NCBI RefSeq assembly: GCF_950295315.1
Contig: NC_080166.1
Coordinates: 99,081,141-99,145,140 of the forward strand
From: Erinaceus europaeus
Taxonomy: Eukaryota > Chordata > Mammalia > Eulipotyphla > Erinaceidae
Direction of reading: 5' to 3'
DNA: 64,000 nucleotides
Part shown: positions 21,178 through 31,623 of the stretch, piece after piece
Layout: every line of letters starts with the position of its first letter
Position numbering within the stretch: position 1 is the first letter of the stretch
Notes under the pieces: model-generated
Database searches by the model: none
What the model saw: the letters and a program-made list of their open reading frames with translations, nothing else
Told to the model about the DNA's origin: nothing
Position numbers and translations under genes: made by a program

Positions 21178-21384
21178 AATTATTATAAATATTTAATTTA
21201 ATTAATTTATTTACTTTGGAGAGATACAGAGAAATCAAGAGGGAAGTGGGGAGAGAGAGAAAGACATCACCTGCAGCACTGGTCATGAAGCTTTTCCCTG
21301 CAGGTGAGGAGTGGGGGCTTAAATTCAGGTCCTTGAGCACCGTAATGTATGTGCAAAACCAGATGCACAACCACCTGGCCCTCA
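21178..21384 (-). mobile_element. SINE-B, antisense
   Basis: ATTT-rich start, 'gatacagagaaatcaagagg', 'cacctgcagcactggtcatg', 'aggtccttgagcaccgtaat' and 'cacaaccacctggccct' give the full complement from tail to head. Confidence 0.9.
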
Positions 21385-21611
21385 GATCTCATTTCTATCA
21401 TTTTCCAAACACTTAGTGTATACTGTCTTTTAAGTAGATTAGGGAGAAAAATATACATATTCATATATGTTAATTGGATATAGAATTGATGATTTCTATA
21501 CCTTTTGTATCTCAGACTGTTGTTGAGCTAATAATATGTACTTAAACACAGCACTAATTTTAAAAATGAATATATAAATTCATTTATGCAATATTAAATC
21601 AATGGTACAGG

Positions 21612-21765
21612 GAATGAGGCAGCTCAGAGGTGAACTGTGTACCTTACATGCATGAAACACTGAATCTGAACCCCAGAAGCATATGAGAGCAACAAAGACA
21701 AAACAAATGTTAACTCCACAGGTGGTGAAGCAGTTTTTTGGTCTCTCTTCTCTGTAAAAAATAAT
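21612..21765 (+). mobile_element. Diverged SINE, class F-like
   Basis: 'aggcagctcagaggtgaact', 'accttacatgcatgaaacac' and 'tctgaaccccag' look like a tRNA-type head, followed by a short TC-rich part. Old and hard to classify. Confidence 0.45.
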
Positions 21766-21851
21766 GTATCCAGAAGAGGTATGAAACTGTACAACTAAAG
21801 CATATAGTCTTATAAACCAGCATTACCTTGATAAAAACAGAAAAGTAGTAA

Positions 21852-21854
<3 letters not shown>

Positions 21855-21890
<36 letters not shown>
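21855..21890. repeat. (CA)n microsatellite
   Basis: Uninterrupted CA run of about 36 bp. Confidence 0.95.
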
Positions 21891-21891
<1 letters not shown>

Positions 21892-21929
21892 CCATCCATC
21901 AACCAACCAACCATACAAGGATTCCTTTT

Positions 21930-22420
21930 CCTTTTTATATATTTTAATTGGGGGACTAATGGTTTACAGTAAGTATAGTTGTTGGTACATGACTAAAATC
22001 TCTGTTTTCTGCAAAACACTGTTACCCTCCAGCTTAACACTCTGATCAACCATTACACTAGGACCTGAAAGTCAACCCTCTGACTCCACCCTAGTGTCTT
22101 TACTTTGGTGTCACACATCATACCAAGTCCAAATTCTACTTTGTGTTTCCCCTTCACATCTAATTTCTCAACTTCTGTACATGAGTGAGAACATCCCATA
22201 TTCATTCTTCTTTTTCTGGCTTATCTTACTTAACATCAAGCGCCATCCAAGATGAGGTAAAAAGGCAAATTCATTGTTCTTAATAGCTGAGTAGTATTCA
22301 ATTGTGCTTATATAGCAAAATTTCTTAGTCACTCATATGTAGTTGGATACCTAAGTTGCTTCCAGGTTTTGGCTATTAAAAACTGTGATGCTCATGTATC
22401 CATAAGTTATGAGAAAATAT
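21930..22420 (-). mobile_element. Antisense L1: 3' UTR and end of ORF2
   Basis: Parallels 16275-17075: 'gggggactaatggtttacag' (3' terminus complement), then 'cattcttctttttctggctt', 'gctgagtagtattcaattgt' and 'cctaagttgcttccaggttt' (ORF2 end complement). It is immediately followed by a sense L1 UTR. Confidence 0.88.
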
Positions 22421-22435
22421 ATATTTTAAAGTAAA

Positions 22436-23672
22436 AATGCACAATTGTTTGAAGTGACTCAGTAAGTGCAGCAAGCAAGTAGAAAGACCAAACAAAGACA
22501 TGATTAAGCACCTAACCAAATAGTTTCTACTTACCTAGATACCCTCCTCACCTACTTCCTATTTCATTTCCCTCAATCACTCTAAGGCTAACCTTGGTCA
22601 TATAAAAGTAAGGCCTACAAAAGTTGGATAAGGGCAAGAGATTGGCATACTTTAATGATGGCTCTTTTGGTCACTACCAGGCCACCCCATCACCTGGGGG
22701 TTAGTCAGGGAATTCTAGTATTCCCACATAGATATGTAGACCTCTATAACAGATCCCTCTCTCCATCATTGCTGGTCATCTCCATCAGAAACAGCATCAT
22801 GGACCCTCTTGTGGGTCCTCTATAGGACCTTGCCCTCAATGAGGAACAACAGCGATGGGTACTTCCCCACTCTCCAAAGGAAGGTTGGGTCAACATACTC
22901 TGCCACTTGAGGAAGATAAATCTGAAATGAGTGCAGCCTAACCTAGCTATGGCCATTGAATGCAAGCTCAGACCTTCAGGGATGCATAGATTACACAGGC
23001 TCTTGTGTTGAATATGGGCCAAAGATCAGATCGATGGGGTCTACAGTTGACATATATTTTTCCCATATTTGGGAGCTGCTTTCTTCCCTGGTCCAGCTTT
23101 GAGTTCTATTTCCAACTCAGACATTATCTCCACAGAAAATACCTTTAACCCACCTGCATAATATCTGTTGGGCTCAGGCAAAAACCAGTAAAATCATGGA
23201 CTCCTTCGAATGTACTTAAAATAGACTTCCTAGCTTTTTCCAAAATGGAGACTCCCAATCTCATTTGCTATATTCCTACCTTTAGGTTCCTGATTATTAA
23301 ACAATGTTTTCTGCTTTATATCTTTATACTTTTCAGCCAAGTTGCAGATACTACCATGATGCCAACCTGACTTCCCTGGGCAGATTACCTCACCAATATG
23401 TCCTGAAACCCCAACTTGACAGAGGGAAATAAAGAAACAGGCTGGGAGTATGGATCAACCTGCCAATGCCCATGTCCAGTGGGGAAGTAATTACAGAAGA
23501 TAGACCTTCCACCTTCTGCATCCAATAATGATCCTGAATCCATACTCCCAGAGGCATAAAGAATAGGAAAGCTTCCAATGGAGGGGATGGGATGGAGAAC
23601 TCTGATGGTGGGACTATATGGAATTGTATCCCACTTATTCTATGGTCTTGTCAAACATTATTAAATCCACAA
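22436..23672 (+). mobile_element. L1 3' UTR, long-UTR type
   Basis: Holds the complete segment missing from the short type: 'cctcctcacctacttcctat', 'ggccaccccatcacctgggg', 'tttcccatatttgggagctg', then the shared distal part ('gccaagttgcagatactacc', 'gaagtaattacagaagatag'). No ORF2, so 5' truncated within the UTR. TSD not found; the antisense L1 just upstream may have been its target. Confidence 0.9.
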
Positions 23673-23689
23673 AAAATAATTTAAGAGTT

Positions 23690-24215
23690 TTCTTTTTTTT
23701 TTCTAAGTTCCTATATATTAGATCTCTAGATTCAACACATGAATGAAACAATTTGGTAGTTGTTTTTCATCTTTTTGCTTATTTCACCTAGCATAATCAC
23801 TTCTGGTTCCATCCATTTTGCCTCAAAATATACAATATCATCTTTTTTGATCTCAGAGTAGTATTCCATGGATTATATATTTCATAATTTCTTTATAGCC
23901 AGACATTTGTTGATGGGCATTTAGGACACTTCCACTCTTTGGTTACATATCTCCAGGAGAGGATTTCAGGGTCATAGAGTAGGTCCATTTCTAGCCTTCT
24001 CAAAGTTCTGCAGACTGCTCACCACAGGGTTTGAACCAATTTACATTCCCTCCAGCAGTGCAGGAGGGTTCTCTTACCTGTACAATCTCCACGATTTAGC
24101 ATTTGTTGTTACTATCCTTTCTGCTGTGTAACATCCCCACAGGAACAAAGTAGTATTTCATTGTTGTCTTAATTTGAATGTTTCTTTAGCACATGAACAT
24201 TTAAAGTAATTTTAA
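23690..24215 (-). mobile_element. Antisense L1 ORF2 remnant
   Basis: 'agtagtattccatggattat', 'ccaggagaggatttcagggt', 'gcagactgctcaccacaggg' and 'ccaatttacattccctccag' are the complement of ORF2 downstream of the RT, including the zinc-knuckle stretch. Stops throughout. The UTR is absent, so the 3' part was lost or displaced. Confidence 0.87.
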
Positions 24216-24332
24216 ATCAGCACTAGAGTGAATATTTGGTGACAGTAGCTCAATAAATATTTTTTAAAAAGGTAATTTCAAAGTACTTAATTTCATATAA
24301 CCCAGGCCATCTTTTTCTAATGTAAAGTTTCT

Positions 24333-24637
24333 TTTTTTTTTAATTTTATTTATTTATTTATTTTCCCTTTTGTTGCCCTTGTTGTCTTTTTTTATTGTTG
24401 TTGTAGTTATTATTGTTGTTGTTATTGATGTGGTTGTTATTGGATAGGACAGAGAGAAATGGAGAGAGGAGGGGAAGACAGAGGGGGGAGAGAAAGATAG
24501 ACACCTGCAGACCTGCTTCACCGCCTGTGAAGCGACTCCCGTGCAGGTGGGGAGCCAGGGGCTGGAACCGGGTTCCTTACGCTGGTCCTTGCACTTTGCG
24601 CCACCTGCGCTTAACCCACTGCGCTACCGCCCGACTC
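24333..24637 (-). mobile_element. SINE-A, young, perfect 16-bp TSD
   Basis: Complete complement from tail to head; head complement 'gcgctaccgcccgactcc', A-box region intact, B-box complement 'gctggaacc' carries one change. TSD 'ctaatgtaaagtttct' at 24317-24332 and 24638-24653. One of the best-preserved copies here. Confidence 0.96.
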
Positions 24638-24653
24638 CTAATGTAAAGTTTCT

Positions 24654-25662
24654 AAGCTGTAACTTAGAAAAACCTTTTATGTGACCTTGAGTTCACAGCA
24701 TTTAGAAACCAAAGAATTATCAATTTTCTGATTTTACTTTAACTTTAGTAGAATGTGGTTGGAATATAACTAAGTGCTGGCACATTACCAAGTGTTTTGG
24801 GCCACTCAAATGATCCCAGTGGTGTGGTCTTTATAGGTAACTCACAGTGTGATCTTCATAAGGTCACTATCACATCCTCAAAGTCTTGCTAAAAGTGTGA
24901 TTTCAAGCATTCCACACAGATAAGGAGTCAGAATCTCTGGAGAGATCTCAACTATAGGAAACTCTCTAACTTATTATTGGGGATAGTGTCTTTAAAAAAT
25001 TAATAAATATTTGAAAATTTGATAATGTTTTAGAAGCACAGGCCTACATAATAACATGGGTGTTTCACAGGTAGAGAAACATAAATTTGGATGATTGAAT
25101 AGATTTCATTTTGCAAGTATAACTTAGAGCAATTGATAGAGAAAGATATCTTGACTCACAAAGGTCTCACAGGACCTTATACTTACACACTTATTACAGA
25201 GTGGAGCAGAGTCTGTATGTGGGGTTAATTGTGATGCTAACTATATTGAAGGGTCAAGTTCATGGAGTTGGGGTATGACATGCTCGCCAGGGAAAGCAAG
25301 ATAAAAGTCAAGTCCAAACTACTCTATGCAAGTGAAAAATTCAGAGGTTAAATCCAAAGGGCAATGCAAGAGCAGTAAAGGTAAAATAAGTATAGGTTTC
25401 AAAGTTAAAATAAAGAAAATCAAGATCAAAGATGTAGCTCTAGAGAAGACAGAAAAATGGGATGCTGCACTAATTTCAAAGGAAAGAATGTGAGTCCCTG
25501 AAGCATCATTTGAAAGTGTCTTCAAGCCTCCTACTAAATTTGTCTTGATTCCTTTTGTCTCACTGAAGGCAAGGTCGTGTTACAAGTGACAAAGCAAAAG
25601 AAAGCAAATTTCTCAAATCATCTATCTTTCAGCATATATATATAGAGAGAGTGTAAGAGAAT
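24654..25662. other. Unique sequence
   Basis: About 1 kb with no clear repeat. A weak MIR-like look around 24800-24880 is not strong enough to call. Confidence 0.4.
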
Positions 25663-25677
25663 AAAAGCTGTTATCTT

Positions 25678-25913
25678 TGCAAGGACTGGCATAAGGATCC
25701 CGGTTCGAGCCCCCGGCTCCCCACCTGCAGGGGAGTCGCTTCACAGGCAGTCTGCAAGTGTCTTTCTCTCCTCCTCTCTGTCTTCCCCTCCTCTCTCCAT
25801 TTCTCTCTGTCCTATCCAACACTGACGACATCAACAACAATAATAACTACAACAATAAAACAACAGAGGCAACAAAAGGGAATGAATAAATTAATTTTTT
25901 AAAATCTTTTTTT
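25678..25913 (+). mobile_element. SINE-A, 5'-truncated at insertion, 15-bp TSD
   Basis: Starts inside the SINE at 'tgcaaggactggcataagga', just before the B-box 'ggttcgagccc', and keeps the rest to the A-rich tail. Perfect TSD 'aaaagctgttatctt' at 25663-25677 and 25914-25928. The A-box half is missing from the insertion itself. Also lacks the 'gtgaagcagg' part of the body (small internal deletion near 25750). Confidence 0.94.
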
Positions 25914-25928
25914 AAAAGCTGTTATCTT

Positions 25929-26306
25929 GTTAAGTGTAGATTTAAATACATCACTGCCCACCAAATTTGTTTTAAAATGTCTTTCTCACTTTGAGTTAAA
26001 AGATTTTATTATTCCTTTAACAAACAAGTATATTTAGAAATTTTATCATGACTTATGCTGTTAGTTTATGTGATGACCTTTTCAAAGACTGTTATGTAGT
26101 CACAAATATAAAGGCTATATTAAAGTTCATGGTGTATTACTTTTCTTAAGAGAATTTCATAAATCAGAAGTTTTTTTTTAAGACAAGTTAAAATAGCAAA
26201 AAATATATAGTTCTGCCATGAAAAGTAACCTAGCATACAAATCACATAATAAAATACACATTGAGTAACAGAAAGAAAAAAACTTAGTAAAGGCTCTATA
26301 GTATAT
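25929..26306. other. Unique sequence
   Basis: Nothing recognised. Confidence 0.45.
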
Positions 26307-26317
26307 AAAAGACTATC

Positions 26318-26990
26318 CAGAGACTTCAGGTGTGGAATGACAACCCTTCAGCTTCATTACTCGGGTGAGACCTTTCCTTTCATAGTATACTCTAATTCCA
26401 TCCCAGGTGGATCACTTTCTAACAAAGTCCCAAAACCTAGATATACACCAGGTTCTGTGAAAGAGAGCATATGTTCACACGTATCCATAAACTACTGCAA
26501 AATATATACCTGAAAGCAGAAGTACACTAGAGTTTGCAGTGAGTAACCCCCTAACACGTCCTCTCCACTATTCCAAGCTTTGGGTCCATGATTGCTCAAC
26601 AATTTGTTTGGCTTTGTATGTTAACTCTCTTTTCAGCCACCAGGTTCCAGATGCCATCAGGATGACGGCCAGGCTTCCCTGGACTGAAGACCCCACCAGT
26701 GTGTCCTAGAGACCCACCCTACTAGGGAAAGAGAGAGGCAGACAGGGAGTATGGACCAACCAGTCAACGTCCATGTTCAGCGGGGGGAAGCAATTACAGA
26801 AGCCTGACCTTCCACCTTCTGCAACCCACCATGACCCTGGGTCCATGCTCCCAGAGGGATAGAGAATGGGAAAGCTATCAGGGGAGGAGATGGGATATGG
26901 AGATTGGGTGGTGGGAATTGTGTGGAGTTGTACCCCTCCTACCCTATGGATTTGTTAATTTATCCTTTCTTAAATAAAAAATAAATTAAA
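26318..26990 (+). mobile_element. Short L1 insertion, short-UTR type, 11-bp TSD
   Basis: Begins within the L1 3' UTR at 'cagagacttcaggtgtggaa' and ends 'tatcctttcttaaataaaaa'. TSD 'aaaagactatc' at 26307-26317 and 26991-27001. Nearly the same as 11795-12480 of the larger L1, including the missing 0.8-kb UTR segment. The junction 'tatat/aaaagac' resembles the L1 endonuclease preference (T-rich/AAAA). Confidence 0.95.
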
Positions 26991-27001
26991 AAAAGACTAT
27001 C

Positions 27002-27841
27002 AAGGAAAATTGAAGCAGACTATATAAAATGGAAATGAAAACACATTAGCAGAGATTTCCAATGCCAAGTAAGATGATGTAATGATGTAGCACTTCAGAC
27101 ATTGAAGGATGCCTTAATTTCTCCATAAAGAAGTAAAAATCTAGAGCAGGTCAAGGTGAAGATTCAGGATCCAGGGACTCTGCATTCACAGTCTAACTCA
27201 CTCTCTCTGTGGGCCAGAGGCTCAGATATTGATGTGCCAGCCAAGAGCTTATCTTCACTTAGAACCATGTTGTCAACCTTCTTCCTGTCTGCAAAATTTG
27301 AGATGCTCTTTTTGTCCCAAACTCATCAACCTCAAATATTTACATTTGCTCTCCTCCCACATCCCCGAGAATCCATGCTTCAGCAATCACCTCTCTGAAG
27401 CTTTACTCTCCAATCAATGATTCCCTTTCTAATGGTTCTATATTTTTGAAATAAAACATGCCCAAACCAACTGGTCCAGACTTTATGCTGTTACTCTCTA
27501 TTTGTGAGCATTAGTAAAGTAAATGTCACACTATATGCTAGACACATGATATAGCTATTATATAATAAGGTGATATTTCCTTTCAGCAGGCCATCTTTGA
27601 ACTAATTTAACATAAATTCAATACTATAGGAACACAATTCAAACTTAGGCACCTATCAGAGCCACTTTAAAAAGACAGAAAGCTATTGTATGGATACTGT
27701 TTATATCTCTTAACAAAAGACAATGGAAAAAATAATGTAAGAATTAATCTAAGTAAACAAAGTGATACCTTGACTTAGTAAATAAAGCACTATCTTTGGA
27801 ATCTAACAAGCCTATATTTAATCCCTGGCCTCAAATTTTAA
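27002..27841. other. Unique sequence
   Basis: No recognised repeat up to about 27760; 27760-27841 has a weak SINE look ('ttaatccctggcctcaaat'). Two overlapping short frames at 27156-27420 lack any family signature. Confidence 0.4.
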
Positions 27842-27955
27842 AGGGCTGAGGGAATATCGTAATGATTATTCAAAAACTTTCATGCCTGAGGTATCAAAAT
27901 TCCCAGTTTCAATCCCTAGCATCACCATAAAACAGAGCTAAGCAGTGCTGGGAGT
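27842..27955 (+). mobile_element. SINE-C
   Basis: 'actttcatgcctgaggtatc', 'cagtttcaatccctagcatc' and 'cagagctaagcagtgctggg' follow the SINE-C order from head to tail. Confidence 0.75.
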
Positions 27956-28202
27956 GTATGCGGGGAATGAGGAAGGGGGATCAACAGAAATCCTGCTTAG
28001 GGATAACTAGAAATTTTAATTTTTTTATTATAAGTTAATCTTAACAGCATTTCTGAGAAAGTATGTGACTATGAATGTGATCTATGAATGTATATATATA
28101 TATATCCTCAACTTTATATAGTTTTTAATGAAATATTTGAGGTAAAGCTGTGAAAATTTCTTGCCAATCCAAACTATTAATATATATATACTAACTATAC
28201 CA

Positions 28203-28553
28203 GGGGGTTGGGGGGTGGCGCAGTGGGTTAAGTGCACGTGGCGCAAAGGGCAGGGACAGGTGTAAGGATCCCGGTTCGAGCCCCCGGCTCCCCACCTGCA
28301 GTGGAGTCGCTTCACGGGCGGTGAAGCAGGTATGCAGGTGTCTATCTTTCTCTCCCCCTCTCTCTCTGTCTTCCCCTCCTCTCTCCATTTCTCTCTGTCC
28401 TATCCAACAACAAAGCAATGTCAACAATGGCAATAATAACCGCAACGAGGCTGCAACAACTAGGGCAACAAAAAGGGGAAAAAATGGCCTCCAGGAGCGG
28501 TGGATTCATGGTGCAGGCACCGAGCCCAGCAATAACCCTGGAGGGAAAAAAAA
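28203..28553 (+). mobile_element. SINE-A with full 3' module, 15-bp TSD
   Basis: Head 'gggggttggggggtggcgca', B-box 'ggttcgagccc', body, CAA-rich middle, then the complete 3' module 'ctccaggagcggtggattca' ... 'caataaccctggagggaaaa'. TSD 'atactaactatacca' (28188-28202) versus 'atactaagtatacca' (28554-28568), one mismatch. A good reference copy for the long A form. Confidence 0.95.
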
Positions 28554-28568
28554 ATACTAAGTATACCA

Positions 28569-28878
28569 ATTACTTCACCTGGTAAATTTTATAGCCCTCT
28601 ACTAATCCATGGTGTAAAGGAATTAAGCTAGAGAAGCTATAGGGAAAAAAAATCTATGCCTTCTTTTAAATCAGAATATTTCCTTTAAGTACAAAGTAAA
28701 GCTTACAGCAGATCTAATGTGCTTGCTTACTGAAAGCAAAAGAGAAAATGCTAACTGTACAGTTAACAGTGTTAACTATAATACAAGATAATCCAAAACA
28801 TTATCTCCTCAGATTCTGTTGCCTTCTTTAAGTACCATCTCCTGTTTTACAAGGAATTGCATTAAAGAATAAATAAGA
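28569..28878. other. Unique sequence
   Basis: Nothing recognised. Confidence 0.45.
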
Positions 28879-29085
28879 TTTGGGGACTGGGTGGTGGCAA
28901 ACCTTGTTGAGCACATGTGTTACAATGAACAAGGATCAGGGTTCAAGCCCCCAGTCTCCATCTGCATGGGGAAAGCTTTACAAGTGGTGAAGCAGTGTTG
29001 AAGGTGTCTCTCTATCACTCTCCCTTTCTGTCTCCTCCAATATCTGCTGTCTTTATCCGACAAATAAGTAAAGATAATAAGAAAC
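28879..29085 (+). mobile_element. SINE-B
   Basis: Head 'tggggactgggtggtggcaa', 'gttgagcacatgtgttacaa', B-box 'ggttcaagccc', 'catctgcatggggaaagctt', TC-rich middle, 'gacaaataagtaaag' tail. Confidence 0.9.
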
Positions 29086-29185
29086 TTTCCAAAATTAAGA
29101 TATGGAACCATTCCTTGTAAAATGATCTGAATGAAAGTTGCTAAAAATAGGGTAATGAGAAGAAACACACTGATTTAAAAGTTAG

Positions 29186-29318
29186 GGCTGGGGAAAGAGC
29201 ATGATAGTTATGCAAAAAGACTTTCATGACTGAGGTACCGAAAGTTCCAGGTTCATTCTCCAGCACCACAATTAGAGTTGAGCAAAGCTCTGGCAAAAAA
29301 AAAAAAAAAAAAAAAATG
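29186..29318 (+). mobile_element. SINE-C with A tail
   Basis: 'ggctggggaaagagcatgat', 'gttatgcaaaaagactttca', 'aggttcattctccagcacca', 'agagttgagcaaagctctgg', then a 22-bp A run. Confidence 0.88.
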
Positions 29319-29329
29319 AAGTTAAGAGA

Positions 29330-29497
29330 ATATAGGGACCTGAAAGGTAGCTCACAATGATAATGTTTTGTCATGTACACAATGTAGAATCAACCCCAAC
29401 ACTGGGCACACTGGAAGAGAATTCAATGCTACGGTAACTTTCCCTCTGTTTCTCTTTCTGTCTCTTGCTTGCTCTGTCTGAAAAAAAAAAAAAAAAT
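29330..29497 (+). mobile_element. SINE-F
   Basis: 'ggtagctcacaatgataatg', 'tgtcatgtacacaatgtaga', TC-rich middle 'ctctgtttctctttctgtct', A run. Same order as the clearer F copy at 50540-50740. Confidence 0.65.
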
Positions 29498-29872
29498 CAA
29501 GCCAGAATGATGCAGCCTTAAAGGAAAAAAAAAATCTTCACAGGTTGTGAGAGTATATACAAATACAGCTGACATTAACTACACTACACAATTGTTAGTC
29601 CTTAATTCATTGAATATACTTTTCAAGAGTGGAGATTTAATACCAGTCAGTCTGCAATCTGGCCCTAGATAAAAGTCCCTTTCCTGTACTTGCTTCCTTC
29701 ATCTCAGCTTTGCTTTTCATCTCCATATCTGAAAGAAAATGAAACATGTCTGTACATCCTCCTCTCGTCATGAGTTACTCCTTTCTCTGCTTGTTGAGTT
29801 CATTAGTGCACCATGTTCTCTCAAGGCAGACGATGACTCCCTCATAGAAGCCAGATATCACTAATCAGCACG

Positions 29873-30010
29873 AGGAGCCTGTGGTCCCCACCTGCAGGGG
29901 GATAGATAGCTTCACAGGCAGGAAGCAGCGCTGAAGGTATCTCTCTTCATCTCTCCCTCTTTACCTCACTCAACTTGTTCTCTGTGGTTATCCAAGAAGT
30001 AAACAAGTAT
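29873..30010 (+). mobile_element. SINE-B, head degraded
   Basis: 'tggtccccacctgcaggggg', 'gcttcacaggcaggaagcag', 'cgctgaaggtatctctcttc' and a TC-rich middle. The A-box part is missing. Confidence 0.75.
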
Positions 30011-30035
30011 TTTTCCTTCATACCTTTTAAATTTT

Positions 30036-30092
30036 AATTTATTTATAAAAAGGAAACAGTAACAAAACCATAGGATAAGTGGGTATTTTTTA
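30036..30092 (-). mobile_element. Tiny antisense L1 3' tip
   Basis: 'tttataaaaaggaaacagta' and 'aaaaccataggataagtggg' are the exact complement of the L1 end '...cttatcctatggttttgtca...tttataaa'. Only the last 55-60 bp are present. Confidence 0.75.
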
Positions 30093-30505
30093 AAAAACTA
30101 TTCTCAACCTCTGACATTCCCCGTTCTCATCTTCCTTCCAAAAAGGTAATAGGATTTTCTGTGTTATAACTGTCCCCTTAACCTTCCCACACAGAAATCA
30201 GCTTTTCCAACACATATTCAAGATGTGATTTTATACTTCAAACTTTAGTGTCAAAACTACTTTAAAAATTCACTCCATTAAATTTAATTGAGAGAGTCAT
30301 TGATAAAAAGCACATTAATTAAAAGGAGAATATCTCCAGTCAGAGTATTAGCAGCAAAAATGAGAGGCCAGATACTGATACATTGGGAGAGATCACCTCA
30401 TCACAAGTTACAAATCAACCCTATTTTTCCATGTCATGTCCATGATTATAAAACACTATTATAGATGCTGAACAACAATGATCATTTCTGATAAAATTGT
30501 TTTAG
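30093..30505. other. Unique sequence
   Basis: Nothing recognised before the L1 at 30518. Confidence 0.45.
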
Positions 30506-30517
30506 ATAAGCATGAAT

Positions 30518-31611
30518 TATTATAAGCATTACTTTAATGAAGACTCTTTAGTCACTGTCAGGCCACCCCATCAGCTGGGGTCCTAGTTGGGGAGTCCTGA
30601 GATTCCCAAACAGACATGGGCCTAGACCTCGAATAAATCCCTCTTTCCATTATTACCAGTCATCTCTATCAGGAACAACAAAACAGACCCCTTTGTGGGC
30701 CCCCAAAGGACCTTGCCTTCAACTTGGATCAACAATGGTAGAAAATATTCCATCCTCCAAAGGGAGGATGGGCAACATACTCTATGCTACACCTGAGGAA
30801 GATGGGTCCTGATATTGGGGCAGCTTGGCACATTCCTACACATGACCACAGAATGTGAGCTCAGATCTATAGGGATGCAGAGGTCACGTAGGTTCCAAAG
30901 CTGAATATGGGCCCCAGATCACATCAAATTGATGGGGTTTACAGTCAACAGTATCTATACAGTTTTCCCATATCTGGGAGCTACTCTCTTCCCTGATCCA
31001 GCTTTACAGCTTTCTGTTCTTTTTCCAGCCATGACGTTATCTCCACAAACAATAACTTGGATCCACCTGCATGTCAGATTTCAGGCTCAGGGAAAAAAAA
31101 AAAAAACTAGTATAGCCACAGGCCCTTTGGAATATAACTAAAATAAGCCTACTAGCTATCTACAAAATGGAGACTCCCCAAACTCTTCATCTGTACTGCT
31201 CTAGCCTTTAGGTTCATGATCAGTCAACAACTTGTTTGGCTTTATATGTTAACTCTCTTTTCAGTCACCAGGTTCCAGATGCTAAAATGATGCCAACCAG
31301 ACTTCCCTGAACCGACAACCCCACCAATGTGTCTGGAGCTCTGATTCCCCAGAACCCTGCCCCACTAGGAAAAGAGAGAGGCAGGCTGGGAGTATGATTG
31401 ACCAGTCAATGTCCATGTTCAGCAGGGAAGCAATTACAGAAGCCAGACCTTCAATCTTCTGCATCCCACAATGACCCTGGTTCCATACTCCCAGAGGGTT
31501 AACAAATAGGAAAACTATAAAGGGAGGGGATGGGATATAGAGTTCTTGTGGTTGTACCCCTCTTATCCTATGGTTTTGTCAGTGTCTCCTTTTTATAAAT
31601 GAAATAAAAAA
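30518..31611 (+). mobile_element. L1 3'-UTR insertion, long type, 12-bp TSD
   Basis: Best reference copy of the long-UTR distal part, from 'actttaatgaagactcttta' to 'ctccttttataaatgaaat'. TSD 'ataagcatgaat' at 30506-30517 and 31612-31623. It lost part of the terminal 'ggtggtgggaattgtg' block (about 31543-31556). No ORF2 remains. Confidence 0.94.
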
Positions 31612-31623
31612 ATAAGCATGAAT

